Below are positions 16,482 to 24,124 of a stretch of DNA of 24,694 nt, one piece after another. The first letter of the stretch is position 1. Each line of letters begins with the position of its first letter. The notes under the pieces were generated by a model. The model ran no database searches. It saw only the letters and a list, made by a program, of their open reading frames with translations, and was not told where the DNA came from. The position numbers were made by a program, and so were the translations under genes. The stretch comes from Pseudomonadota bacterium (GTDB lineage Bacteria > Pseudomonadota > Gammaproteobacteria > Steroidobacterales > Steroidobacteraceae): positions 1-24,694 of the forward strand of contig JAEWBG010000023.1 of NCBI GenBank assembly GCA_023391335.1, read 5' to 3'.

Positions 16482-17177
16482 ATGCCCGGTAAGCAAATAC
16501 TGATCGTCGAAGATGAGCGCCCGATTCGGGAGATGATCGCCTTTGGTCTACGGCGTGGCGGGTTCGAAGTGCGAGAAGCACCCGACGTTGCCGCGGCGCG
16601 TGCGAGCATTGCGAATCAACGCCCCGACTTGGTCCTGATCGATTGGATGTTGCCGGATATGAGCGGGCTTGAACTCACTCGAGCCATCAAACGCGACAAG
16701 GAAACTCAAGATGTGCCTGTCATCATGCTCACAGCGCGCGCTGAAGAGCAGGACAAGGTGATGGGGTTGGACAGCGGCGCGGACGACTACATGACGAAGC
16801 CATTTTCGGCTCGCGAGCTCTTGGCGCGAATCAACGCCGTCTTGCGCAGGTCCAATGCCAGTAGCGGCGATGAAGTGATCGAAGCTGAGGGCTTGACGCT
16901 CGATGCTGCCGGGCATCGAGTCACGGCAGGCGATCGCACGATTCAACTCGGCCCGACCGAATATCGCTTGTTGTCCTTCTTCATGACTCACGCCGAGCGG
17001 GTGTACAGTCGCGCGCAATTATTGGATCGAGTGTGGGGCGGGAATGTCTACGTGGAAGAGCGAACGGTCGATGTGCACATCAGGCGCTTACGCAAAGCAT
17101 TGGAAGCTTTCAACTACGATCGTTTCATCCAGACGGTGCGCGGCTCAGGTTATCGGTTCTCCACTCGCCCGGAGTGA
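16482..17177 (+). CDS. phoB: Phosphate-regulon response regulator PhoB
   Basis: This is the OmpR-type transcription factor that activates phosphate-starvation promoters when phosphorylated by PhoR. The 231-residue protein has a receiver domain (about 4-120) with acidic pocket E10/D11, phosphoacceptor D54, T84 and K105, and a C-terminal winged helix (about 133-228) ending in DVHIRRLRKAL and GSGYRFS. Length and D54 match E. coli PhoB. The assignment rests on this plus the adjacent phoR and pst genes. It starts at ATG 16482 with a weak AGGG four bases upstream. phoR begins three bases after the stop, so the two form an operon. The Pho box at 16361-16378 suggests self-activation. Confidence 0.95.
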   Translation: MPGKQILIVEDERPIREMIAFGLRRGGFEVREAPDVAAARASIANQRPDLVLIDWMLPDMSGLELTRAIKRDKETQDVPVIMLTARAEEQDKVMGLDSGADDYMTKPFSARELLARINAVLRRSNASSGDEVIEAEGLTLDAAGHRVTAGDRTIQLGPTEYRLLSFFMTHAERVYSRAQLLDRVWGGNVYVEERTVDVHIRRLRKALEAFNYDRFIQTVRGSGYRFSTRPE

Positions 17178-17180
17178 GGC

Positions 17181-18509
17181 ATGAAGTTGCCGCGCGCGCT
17201 GTCGGTCGGATGGCAGGCGCTTTCACGGCTAGTCCTCGCGCTCGTCGCATGCGTGATTCTGGGGTTCTTCATGGGCCAGGCCCACGCATTTGCGATCGTC
17301 TTCACCGCATATGCCTTGTGGCAGACGTGGAACCTCGTACGCCTGGAGCACTGGCTGCGGTTCCGCAGTATCGAAGCTCCTCCTGATATCGGCGGCACAT
17401 GGGGCGAGGTCGTCGCGATCGTCAGCCGCATCTATCGTCGCAAGCAATATCACCGTGCGCGAGTCATCGAACTGTTGCGAGAGTTTCGCAGGCTGACGAG
17501 CGCAATGCCCGAGGGCGCAGTGTTGCTCAACGGTGAACATCAAATCCTTTGGTTCAATCGGCGTGCCGCTGCGTGGCTGGGATTGCGACGCAAGCGCGAC
17601 TTCGGAATCCGCATCGAAAACCTCGTTCGCCATCCCGATTTCATCGAATATCTGAGCACAGGGCAGCCGGAAGCTGGTGTGGTCGTGCACGATGCGCGCG
17701 AGGGCGGTCGCTGGCTTTCCTTTCATGTCGTGCGCACCGGTGGCGGCGAGCGGCAGCTGTTGATCCTGCGCGATGTCAGTCGCGAGCAGCATTTGCAGGC
17801 GATGCGCAAAGACTTCGTCGCTAACGCTTCACACGAGCTGCGATCGCCGCTGACGGTCATTTCAGGCTATCTGGACGCGTTGTCGGACGACGAGCAACTT
17901 GACCCAGCGTGGACTGGGCCAGTTCGCGAGATGCGCCGTCAGGCAGAGCGCATGAGCACGATCATTCGCGATCTGCTGGAGCTTTCCAAACTGGAGTCAG
18001 GGGATCGGGCTGCAGATGAACAGCCGATCGATGTCGGCGGCATGCTCGCGTTGTTGCGCAAAGAAGTGATACCGGTGGACGCTGATGCAGCGCAAGTAAA
18101 CTTGACGATCGACAGCGAGGAATGGCTCTTGGGCTCAGAGAGCGAGATCCACTCGATATTTGCAAACTTACTGACGAACGCGATCAAGTACACCGCAGCG
18201 AGCGGGCGGATCGATGTGCGCTGGTGGACGGACGACGATGGTGGCTACGTGTCGGTTCGAGATACGGGACTTGGAATCGCGCCAGAACACATTCCGCGTT
18301 TGACGGAGCGTTTCTACCGCGTTGATTCGGGTCGTTCGCGCGATATGGGTGGATCGGGGCTGGGGCTCGCGATCGTGAAGCACGCGTTGCAGCGCCACGG
18401 CGGATCGCTCGAAATCCAAAGCGAGGAGGGCAAGGGAAGCACCTTCACTTGTCACTTCCCGGTGAGCCGCTTAGTTCATAGCTTGAAGGATCAAGACGCT
18501 ATCGGTTGA
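17181..18509 (+). CDS. phoR: Phosphate-regulon sensor histidine kinase PhoR
   Basis: This inner-membrane kinase/phosphatase acts on PhoB and is controlled by the state of the Pst transporter through PhoU. It has 442 residues (E. coli PhoR is 431). Two adjacent N-terminal membrane segments lie at about 11-31 and 35-50 with almost no periplasmic loop, as in PhoR. A PAS domain (about 105-200) follows, then the DHp H-box SHELRSPLTV with H218, N-box N333, G1 DTGLGIA (361-367) and G2 GGSGLGLAI (390-398). The Shine-Dalgarno GGAG lies within the last phoB codons. It converges on pstA. Confidence 0.95.
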   Translation: MKLPRALSVGWQALSRLVLALVACVILGFFMGQAHAFAIVFTAYALWQTWNLVRLEHWLRFRSIEAPPDIGGTWGEVVAIVSRIYRRKQYHRARVIELLREFRRLTSAMPEGAVLLNGEHQILWFNRRAAAWLGLRRKRDFGIRIENLVRHPDFIEYLSTGQPEAGVVVHDAREGGRWLSFHVVRTGGGERQLLILRDVSREQHLQAMRKDFVANASHELRSPLTVISGYLDALSDDEQLDPAWTGPVREMRRQAERMSTIIRDLLELSKLESGDRAADEQPIDVGGMLALLRKEVIPVDADAAQVNLTIDSEEWLLGSESEIHSIFANLLTNAIKYTAASGRIDVRWWTDDDGGYVSVRDTGLGIAPEHIPRLTERFYRVDSGRSRDMGGSGLGLAIVKHALQRHGGSLEIQSEEGKGSTFTCHFPVSRLVHSLKDQDAIG

Positions 18510-18652
18510 AGCTTCAGGAGAGTGTGGCGCATCGATCACGCGCGCCATCAGGAAGAGCGGCGCGTCGGAAATCGCTCCGATCGAGTCGATGCAGAGCACA
18601 CGTCAGAACGCTCCGCCAAACTCGAATCTGGCGTAACCAATGGAATGCGGTG
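18510..18652. other. phoR-pstA convergent gap without pstB
   Basis: There is no gene in these 143 bases, and I see no Walker-motif remnant of pstB in any frame. A GC-rich inverted repeat CGCGCC (18541-18546) / GGCGCG (18559-18564) with a 12-base loop could help end transcription, but it lacks a T-run. The phoR stop lies within a 10-base palindrome TGAAGCTTCA (18507-18516). Confidence 0.6.
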
Positions 18653-19507
18653 TTATTCGAGACGAGTACCGTGGCTGCCAAATGCCGCGTTGATGACGCG
18701 GGCCACGATGCTCAGCACCAGAATGAAGCCCGTGATCAGTAACGCGCCGGCCCACGCCAGCCCTTGCCAGTCTTTGTAAGGGCTCATCGCGAATTGAAAG
18801 ATCACCACGGGCAGGTTCGCCATGGGCTTGCTGAGATCGCTGCTCCAGAACTGATTGTTCAACGCCGTGAAGAGCAGCGGTGCCGTTTCGCCGCTGATGC
18901 GCGACATCGCAAGCAACACACCCGTGATCAATCCGCTGCGTGCGGCCGGTAGAACGACGTGCCCGACTGTGCGCCACGTCTGCGCACCCAGTCCCGCAGA
19001 TGCTTCTCTCAAGCTGCGCGGCACCAGACGCAGCATGTCTTCTGATGTGCGCACTGCCACTGGGATGGCGATGATCGCGAGCGCCAGGGCGCCGGCCAAC
19101 GCGGAGAAGTGTCCCATCGGCACGACGACGATCGTGTAGACGAACAGTCCGACGATAATCGACGGGGCGCTCAGCAGCACATCGTTTACAAAACGCGTCG
19201 TGTTCGCGATGACGCTACCGGTGCCGTATTCGTTGAGGTAAACGCCGGCGAGAATGCCAACCGGCGTGCCGATCAGAATGGCGATGCCGCTCATGATCAG
19301 GCTTCCGACGATTGCGTTCAGCAAGCCGCCTGAGCTGCCGGGAGCCGGCGTCATCTGCGTAAATAAGTCTGTGGACATTGCATCCAGACCGCGCGAAATC
19401 AGCGTCCACAAAATGGCGGCCAGAATGCACAAGCCGATCCCGGTCGCCACTGCCGAAAGGGTAAATGCGGCGTAACTGCTCCAGCGTCGATACGTAAGGC
19501 GATTCAT
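18653..19507 (-). CDS. pstA: Phosphate ABC transporter permease PstA
   Basis: This is the second membrane subunit of the PstSCAB high-affinity phosphate importer. It has 284 residues and about six membrane helices. The EAA-type cytoplasmic loop that docks on the ATPase reads SLREASAGLGAQTWRTVGHVVLP at about 164-186. Further PstA blocks are GIPVGILAGVYLNEY-like sequence near 80-95 and SRISGETAPLLFTALNNQFW near 202-221. The start overlaps the pstC stop by four bases (19504-19507), implying coupled translation. Gene order on the minus strand is pstS-pstC-pstA, and the operon ends here; pstB does not follow. Confidence 0.96.
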   Translation of the reverse strand: MNRLTYRRWSSYAAFTLSAVATGIGLCILAAILWTLISRGLDAMSTDLFTQMTPAPGSSGGLLNAIVGSLIMSGIAILIGTPVGILAGVYLNEYGTGSVIANTTRFVNDVLLSAPSIIVGLFVYTIVVVPMGHFSALAGALALAIIAIPVAVRTSEDMLRLVPRSLREASAGLGAQTWRTVGHVVLPAARSGLITGVLLAMSRISGETAPLLFTALNNQFWSSDLSKPMANLPVVIFQFAMSPYKDWQGLAWAGALLITGFILVLSIVARVINAAFGSHGTRLE

Positions 19508-20481
19508 GCTGCCTTCCTCGTGCTGCCGCGCTCGAGCCGCATGATCATGAAGCGAGCCGCGGCGATGATGGTGACCGTGAGTACGAACAGCACCAATCCC
19601 AGCGCGATCAGGGCAGAGGTGTAGAGATCCCCGACGGCTTCGGTGAACTCGTTGGCAATCGCTGCGGAGATTGTCGTTCCCGGCGCAATGAGCGAGCCGC
19701 TAATGCGGTGTGCGTTTCCGACGACGAACGTCACCGCCATGGTTTCGCCCAGTGCGCGGCCGAGCCCCAGCATGATTCCGCCGATCGCTCCGACTCGCGA
19801 CCAAGGCAGAACGACACCGCGAACGACGTCCCACTGAGTCGCACCGACGCCGTATGCCGCTTCCTTCAGCGATGTCGGCGTCAGCGCGAACACTTCGCGC
19901 ATCACCGAGGAAATGAAAGGGAGCACCATCACTGCGAGGACCAAGCCCGCGCTGAACAGTCCAATTCCAAACGGTGGGCCCTGGAATAGGAAACCAATCA
20001 GCGGCAGTTCGCCGAAATGATCGATCAACCAAGGTTGAACCGTGCGCTGCAGAATCGGTGCGAGAACGAACAATCCCCACAATCCGTAAACGATGCTGGG
20101 AATCGCCGCGAGCAATTCGATGGCCGTCCCAATCGGTCGCCGCAGCCAGCGCGGGCAGGTTTCAGTCAGAAAAATAGCGATGCCGAAACTGATCGGCACG
20201 GCGATCAGCATGGCGATCAATGAGGTAATGATGGTGCCGTAAAGCGGGGCGAGCGCACCGAATTTCTCGGTGACAGGGTTCCAGGACTGCGTCGTCAGGA
20301 ATGCCGTGCCAAAAGTTTTCAGCGCGGGCCAACTGCCATGCACCAGTGCTATGGCGACACCGAGCAGCAGCGCCAGGACCAGCAAGGCCGAAATCAGCGT
20401 GGTCGAACGGAAGATCTGTTCGACGAATGCTTCGCGTCGCAGCTGCCGTTTCAGGTCGGGAAGGAAAGTTGTTGCGGACAT
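19504..20481 (-). CDS. pstC: Phosphate ABC transporter permease PstC
   Basis: This is the first membrane subunit of the phosphate importer. It has 325 residues from ATG 20481 (E. coli PstC is about 319), about six helices, and the ATPase-docking loop SLKEAAYGVGATQWDVVRGVVLP. Typical PstC blocks are PISFGIAIFLTE and AIPSIVYGLWGLFVLAP. A TTG at 20493 in the same frame is less likely. The start codon lies only 13 bases after a strong hairpin and has no evident Shine-Dalgarno, which suggests weaker translation than pstS. The 3' end overlaps pstA by four bases. Confidence 0.96.
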   Translation of the reverse strand: MSATTFLPDLKRQLRREAFVEQIFRSTTLISALLVLALLLGVAIALVHGSWPALKTFGTAFLTTQSWNPVTEKFGALAPLYGTIITSLIAMLIAVPISFGIAIFLTETCPRWLRRPIGTAIELLAAIPSIVYGLWGLFVLAPILQRTVQPWLIDHFGELPLIGFLFQGPPFGIGLFSAGLVLAVMVLPFISSVMREVFALTPTSLKEAAYGVGATQWDVVRGVVLPWSRVGAIGGIMLGLGRALGETMAVTFVVGNAHRISGSLIAPGTTISAAIANEFTEAVGDLYTSALIALGLVLFVLTVTIIAAARFMIMRLERGSTRKAA

Positions 20482-20494
20482 ATACAAATGCAAA

Positions 20495-20518
20495 CCGGGG
20501 TGGCAGTTGCCACCCCGG
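20495..20518 (-). terminator. pstS-pstC intergenic hairpin (attenuator or mRNA stabiliser)
   Basis: CCGGGGTGGC and its exact complement flank a 4-base loop, giving a 10-bp GC-rich stem. In the direction of pst transcription it is followed by TTTGCATTTGTAT and then the pstC ATG. The run of T is broken, so partial termination is plausible. The other likely role is to protect the pstS transcript from 3' decay, as hairpins do after other binding-protein genes, and so raise PstS over the permeases. Confidence 0.65.
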
Positions 20519-20536
20519 TCTTGAGAGGTGAATACG

Positions 20537-21592
20537 CTATTTAGCCGGCCACAAAGCTTTACCTTGCGCCATGATCGACTTCGACCAGCTTGCCTGGATC
20601 AACTTCACGACGTTGTCCGGCAGCGGCACGTAGTCTAACTGCTCAGCGAGCCCGTCGCCCTTCGTGTAAGCCCAATCGAAGAACTTCAGGGCGGTCTGCG
20701 CTGCGCCCGCGTCTGAATTGTTCGTGTGCATCAGGATAAAGCTTGCACCCGTGATCGGCCAGCTTTGATCGCCTGGCTGATTGGTAAGAATCAAAAAGAA
20801 GCTGTCGGCGTGCGACCAATCGGCATTGCCCGCTGCGGCCTGGAATGCCTTGATCTCGGGCAACACGATTTTCCCGCTCGCATTCTTCATGCGCACGTAG
20901 CTCATGTTGTTCTGCTTCGCGTAGGCATACTCGACATAGCCGATCGCGCCGCCAGTCTGCGCGGACATGTTAGCGACACCTTCATTGCCTTTTGCGCCGA
21001 TGCCGACCGGCCACTCAACCGACGTGTTGGCGCCGACCTCGGACTTGAACTTCGGGCTCACCTTGGAGAGATAGTCAGTGAACAAGAAGTTGGTGCCCGA
21101 GCCGTCTGAGCGATACACGGTCGCGATTGCCTGATTCGGCAGTTGCACGCTCGGGTTGAGCTGCTTGATCTTCGGGTCGTTCCACTTCTTGATATCGCCC
21201 AAATAAATGCCCGCGAGCGTCGCGCCGTCGAGGGTGAGCGCGCCGGGCTTGACACCCTGAATGTTCACGACGGGAACCACGCCACCGATGACCATCGGGA
21301 ACTGAACCAGATTCGACTGCTTCAATTCCGCGGGTTCGAGCGGCTTGTCGGAAGCGCCGAATGTGACGGTGCCTTGCTTGATCTGTTTGATGCCGCCGCC
21401 GGAACCGATCGATTGATAGTTGAGGCCAACGCCGGTCTGCTGCTTGTACGCCTCGGCCCATTTTGCATAAATCGGATACGGAAAGGTCGCACCCGCGCCC
21501 GAAATGTCAGCGGCCATCGCGCTGGTGCAGATCACGCTACCGAGCACCACAGCACAGGCGCTGCTTCGGATTCGAGTCATCAAATTCATCAT
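20537..21592 (-). CDS. pstS: Periplasmic phosphate-binding protein PstS
   Basis: This is the soluble periplasmic receptor delivering phosphate to PstCA. It has 351 residues (E. coli PstS is 346). A signal peptide precedes cleavage at AMA|ADISGAGATFP (about residue 28). Phosphate-contact blocks are visible: GAGATFPYPIY, SIGSGGGIKQI, TFGASDKPL and RSDGSGTNFLF. The Shine-Dalgarno AGAGGA lies about seven bases upstream of the ATG at 21592; the second ATG (21589) is an alternative. A Pho box and -10 (21672-21639, minus strand) lie upstream, so it is probably the first gene of a PhoB-activated pstSCA operon. A hairpin follows before pstC. Confidence 0.97.
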   Translation of the reverse strand: MMNLMTRIRSSACAVVLGSVICTSAMAADISGAGATFPYPIYAKWAEAYKQQTGVGLNYQSIGSGGGIKQIKQGTVTFGASDKPLEPAELKQSNLVQFPMVIGGVVPVVNIQGVKPGALTLDGATLAGIYLGDIKKWNDPKIKQLNPSVQLPNQAIATVYRSDGSGTNFLFTDYLSKVSPKFKSEVGANTSVEWPVGIGAKGNEGVANMSAQTGGAIGYVEYAYAKQNNMSYVRMKNASGKIVLPEIKAFQAAAGNADWSHADSFFLILTNQPGDQSWPITGASFILMHTNNSDAGAAQTALKFFDWAYTKGDGLAEQLDYVPLPDNVVKLIQASWSKSIMAQGKALWPAK

Positions 21593-21638
21593 GTGTTGTT
21601 CCTCTTGATAGAGAGTTGCGGGGAAGCCAGCGGCCGCT

Positions 21639-21672
21639 ATTAACCCGCAGATGTATTACAGACTGATGACAT
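21639..21672 (-). promoter_or_regulatory. Pho box and -10 of pstS
   Basis: On the minus strand ATGTCATCAGTCTGTAAT (21672-21655) matches the Pho box consensus at 15 of 18 positions, with both heptamers nearly perfect. After exactly 10 bases comes GTTAAT (21644-21639), 4 of 6 to TATAAT. The box lies 62 bases before the pstS start codon. Confidence 0.78.
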
Positions 21673-21720
21673 CGCGAGCTCAAGCGCAGAACGTTCAATT
21701 TGTCGCTTGTCAAGACTTCT

Positions 21721-21737
21721 CGTGAATTTACTTCACG
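21721..21737. promoter_or_regulatory. Operator-like palindrome between pstS and porin
   Basis: CGTGAA and TTCACG are perfect 6-base inverted arms separated by TTTAC. The site lies upstream of the pstS Pho box and about 180 bases before the porin Pho box. No regulator can be assigned from the sequence; chance is possible for arms this short. Confidence 0.3.
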
Positions 21738-21916
21738 GTCAGAAGCTGGGGCTCGCTGATCGACATTGCGGTGTGCAAGGCGCGCCCGTCACGATATGCA
21801 GCTCCCCGTGTGACGCGGTTCCTCGTAGTCCGTTGACACATCCACGTGAGCAGTTGCCGCATCTGCATCACATTCGCTCATGGCAGTTTCGACAGGTCAT
21901 CCAGGCGTAACGATGA

Positions 21917-21950
21917 CTGTCATTCTTTTGTAATACATCGCCTGTAGCTT
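21917..21950 (+). promoter_or_regulatory. Pho box and -10 of the porin gene
   Basis: CTGTCATTCTTTTGTAAT (21917-21934) matches the Pho box at 14 of 18, including a perfect first heptamer CTGTCAT and TTGTAAT at the correct 11-base step. After 10 bases comes TAGCTT (21945-21950), only 3 of 6 to TATAAT. The geometry equals that of the phoB and pstS sites. The leader to the porin ATG would be about 90 bases. Confidence 0.7.
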
Positions 21951-22048
21951 GCCGCTCCAAGAGTTGACCGCACGGCGAATTGCATCCTCGCTGGGTTCAA
22001 CTTCGATCTCATCGCATAACTCATAGCGCAACTCTGGGAGAAGATCAG

Positions 22049-23098
22049 ATGCTCAGGCAGTTCTTAGTAGTCTCGACATTGGCGAGTGCTGTAGCGGCTC
22101 CGCTCGCAATGGCCGCGGACACCGCCGAGAAGACTACCGTTGGTGGCAAGGCGTACATCGACCTGACCAACATCAACCAAGATTCCGATGGGGTGGATGC
22201 CGATACGAGCGGCACGGGCGTTGATGTCAAACGCTTTTATGTCGGAATCGATCACGTGTTCGATGACACTTGGTCCGCCAACGTCACCACGGATTTCAAC
22301 TATGTGGGCAATGACGGCGAGACGCAGGTCTACATCAAGAAGGCTTTTCTGCAGGCGAAGATCAGCGACGCTTTCGTCGTGCGTGCCGGTTCCGCTGACT
22401 TGCCCTGGGTCCCGTTCGTCGAAGGTTTGTACGGCTACCGCTATGTCGAAAACGTGCTGGTCGATCATCTGAAATTCGGCACGTCTGCTGACTGGGGTGT
22501 GCACGCTTTCGGAAAGGCCGGCGTTGTTAGCTATGCGGCCTCGGTCGTTAATGGCGCGGGCTACAAGAACCCGACGCGTTCGAAATCCATGGACGTGGAA
22601 GGCCGCGTGAGCGTGGAGCCGGTTAAAGGGCTGACGATCGCCGCGGGTTTCTACAACGGTAAGCTCGGGCAGGAGAAGGAAAGCGTGGACGCTCAGCACA
22701 CCGCCGAGCGATTGGATGCGGTGGTTGCGTACGTGAACTCCAAGTTCCGCGTGGGCGCTGAGTATTTCGAAGCCAAGAACTGGAAGCAGGTGCTGGCGGC
22801 CACAACCGACAAGGCGGACGGCTATTCGGTTTGGGGTTCGGTGAATTTCACGGACAACCTGGCGGTGTTCGCACGCTACGACGATGCGGATCCCAGCAAG
22901 GATCTCGCGCCGGATCTGAACGACACGTACTTCAACGTCGGTCTTGCCTTCAAGCCTCGCAAGAACGTGGACCTCGCATTGGTCTACAAGCAGGACAAGG
23001 TCGAATCCGGCACTTGGAGCACGAGCAACGGCACCATCGGCGGAGTCGACAAGGGCAAGTACAACGAGGTCGGCATCTGGGCTCAGGTCGGCTTCTAA
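22049..23098 (+). CDS. Outer-membrane porin, probably phosphate-starvation induced
   Basis: This is a 349-residue beta-barrel protein with a signal peptide cleaved at LAMA|ADTAEK (about residue 22) and the C-terminal phenylalanine (AQVGF) used for outer-membrane assembly. Alternating strands are visible throughout, for example TWSANVTTDFNYVG, KFRVGAEYFEAKNW and KNVDLALVYKQDKV. The VKRFYVGIDHVFDDTWSANVTTDF stretch and the VRAGSADLPWVPFVEGLYGYRYVE stretch resemble the OprO/OprP (phosphate/polyphosphate porin) superfamily, though the protein is shorter than OprP (about 410 mature residues). The start ATG 22049 has GGGAGA seven bases upstream; an upstream in-frame codon adds 23 non-signal residues. 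The Pho box upstream and the position between pstS and phoU suggest phosphate uptake. Specificity is inferred. Confidence 0.82.
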   Translation: MLRQFLVVSTLASAVAAPLAMAADTAEKTTVGGKAYIDLTNINQDSDGVDADTSGTGVDVKRFYVGIDHVFDDTWSANVTTDFNYVGNDGETQVYIKKAFLQAKISDAFVVRAGSADLPWVPFVEGLYGYRYVENVLVDHLKFGTSADWGVHAFGKAGVVSYAASVVNGAGYKNPTRSKSMDVEGRVSVEPVKGLTIAAGFYNGKLGQEKESVDAQHTAERLDAVVAYVNSKFRVGAEYFEAKNWKQVLAATTDKADGYSVWGSVNFTDNLAVFARYDDADPSKDLAPDLNDTYFNVGLAFKPRKNVDLALVYKQDKVESGTWSTSNGTIGGVDKGKYNEVGIWAQVGF

Positions 23099-23115
23099 AT
23101 TTCAGTTCGTTGCAT

Positions 23116-23137
23116 CGCGAGCTACGGACGGCTCGCG
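23116..23137 (+). terminator. Hairpin after the porin gene
   Basis: CGCGAGC (23116-23122) and GCTCGCG (23131-23137) are a perfect 7-bp inverted repeat with an 8-base loop, 18 bases after the porin stop. It is followed by GTTAATTT, a weak T-rich tail. A second small inverted repeat, GCAGCG/CGCTGC, lies at 23158-23174. Termination is likely incomplete. Confidence 0.4.
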
Positions 23138-23181
23138 GTTAATTTGCGTCAATCCAGGCAGCGTCTGCCGCTGCTCACTCC

Positions 23182-23210
23182 TTGCTTGGACTAGCGCCGC
23201 AGGTTATACA
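23182..23210 (+). promoter_or_regulatory. Weak candidate promoter of phoU
   Basis: TTGCTT (23182-23187) and TATACA (23205-23210) are separated by 17 bases, with 3 of 6 and 4 of 6 matches to consensus. No Pho box is visible in the 23099-23236 gap, so phoU may have constitutive expression plus read-through from the porin. Confidence 0.3.
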
Positions 23211-23242
23211 GCGTAGAACCTATCTCAAAATCTCTCGTGAGC

Positions 23243-23986
23243 ATGGAAAAGTCCGATCTCTCGCATCACATCCTGAGTCGCTACAACGACGATCTGGAGC
23301 GCGTCCGCACGAACGTGCTGCAAATGGGCGGCTTCGTCGAAGAGCAGCTGAGTCGAGCGGTGGAGGCGTTGGTTCAGGGAGATAGCCGGCTTGGCGAACA
23401 GGTCGCGCGCGGCGACGCGAAAGTCAATGCGATGGAAGTTGCGATCGATGACGACTGCAGCCGCATTCTCGCGACCCGCAGCCCGGCCGCCTCTGACTTG
23501 CGTTTGATCGTGGCCGTAATCAAGACGATTACCGATCTGGAACGCATCGGCGATGAAGCGGAGAAAATCGGCTACATCAGTTCGCGATTAGCGGCCGTCG
23601 AGCGTCCGGCGGACCGCTACAAGGAAATCAAACATCTCGGGCGGCTGGTGGGCGATATGGTGCACGAGGCACTCGATGCATTTGCGCGCTTGGATCCGGA
23701 AGCCGCAGTTGCGATTGCCAAGAAGGATCGGCTGGTGGATGAGGAATACGAAGCCATCCAGCGCCAAGTCATCACCTTCATGATGGAAGACCCGCGCACG
23801 ATTCGACGTGCATTGGACGTCCTTTGGGTCGCCCGCGCCCTGGAGCGTATTGGCGATCACGCCAAAAACGTTTGCGAATACGTCGTCTATATGGCGTACG
23901 GCAAGGACATCCGTCACCTCGCGCCCGAAGACGTCGAAAAGACGCTGCATGCGCGTGGTAAGAGACAGCAAGAGCCCGGCGCTTAG
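23243..23986 (+). CDS. phoU: Phosphate signalling protein PhoU
   Basis: This is the peripheral regulator that links the Pst transporter to PhoR and represses PhoB activation when phosphate is plentiful. It has 247 residues (E. coli PhoU is 241), all helical, forming two homologous three-helix bundles. Each bundle shows the conserved metal-binding helix: IKTITDLERIGDEAEKIGY in the first half and LWVARALERIGDHAKNVCEYVVY in the second. The start ATG 23243 gives MEKSDLSHHILSRYNDDLE; the GTG at 23237 is two codons earlier in the same frame and equally possible. No clear Shine-Dalgarno is visible. It is normally the last gene of pstSCAB-phoU; here it is separated, on the opposite strand and behind a porin. 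Confidence 0.95.
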   Translation: MEKSDLSHHILSRYNDDLERVRTNVLQMGGFVEEQLSRAVEALVQGDSRLGEQVARGDAKVNAMEVAIDDDCSRILATRSPAASDLRLIVAVIKTITDLERIGDEAEKIGYISSRLAAVERPADRYKEIKHLGRLVGDMVHEALDAFARLDPEAAVAIAKKDRLVDEEYEAIQRQVITFMMEDPRTIRRALDVLWVARALERIGDHAKNVCEYVVYMAYGKDIRHLAPEDVEKTLHARGKRQQEPGA

Positions 23987-24124
23987 CGCTAATCGTGCCA
24001 TCGATCGGCTTGCTCTGCGGCCCGCCGCTGAGAGCGGGTACACTCGCGCATATTCAAGGCCGTAGCCGCATCAAAGGGCTCTCTGGCTTCAGTTGCCCTC
24101 CTAACCTACAGAGCATTGTGCGGA

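Larger units (their letters stand above)
21593..22048. other. Divergent regulatory region between pstS and porin genes
   Basis: This 456-base gap holds no credible gene. It contains a Pho box facing each way (21639-21672 minus; 21917-21950 plus) and a perfect palindrome CGTGAA-N5-TTCACG at 21721-21737. Between about 21740 and 21900 I see nothing recognisable. A porin Shine-Dalgarno GGGAGA lies at 22036-22041. Confidence 0.6.

Noticed and set aside
18510..18652. Remnant of pstB between phoR and pstA
   Set aside because: No Walker A, ABC signature or H-loop fragments could be read in any frame, and the gap is too short to hold more than about 47 codons.
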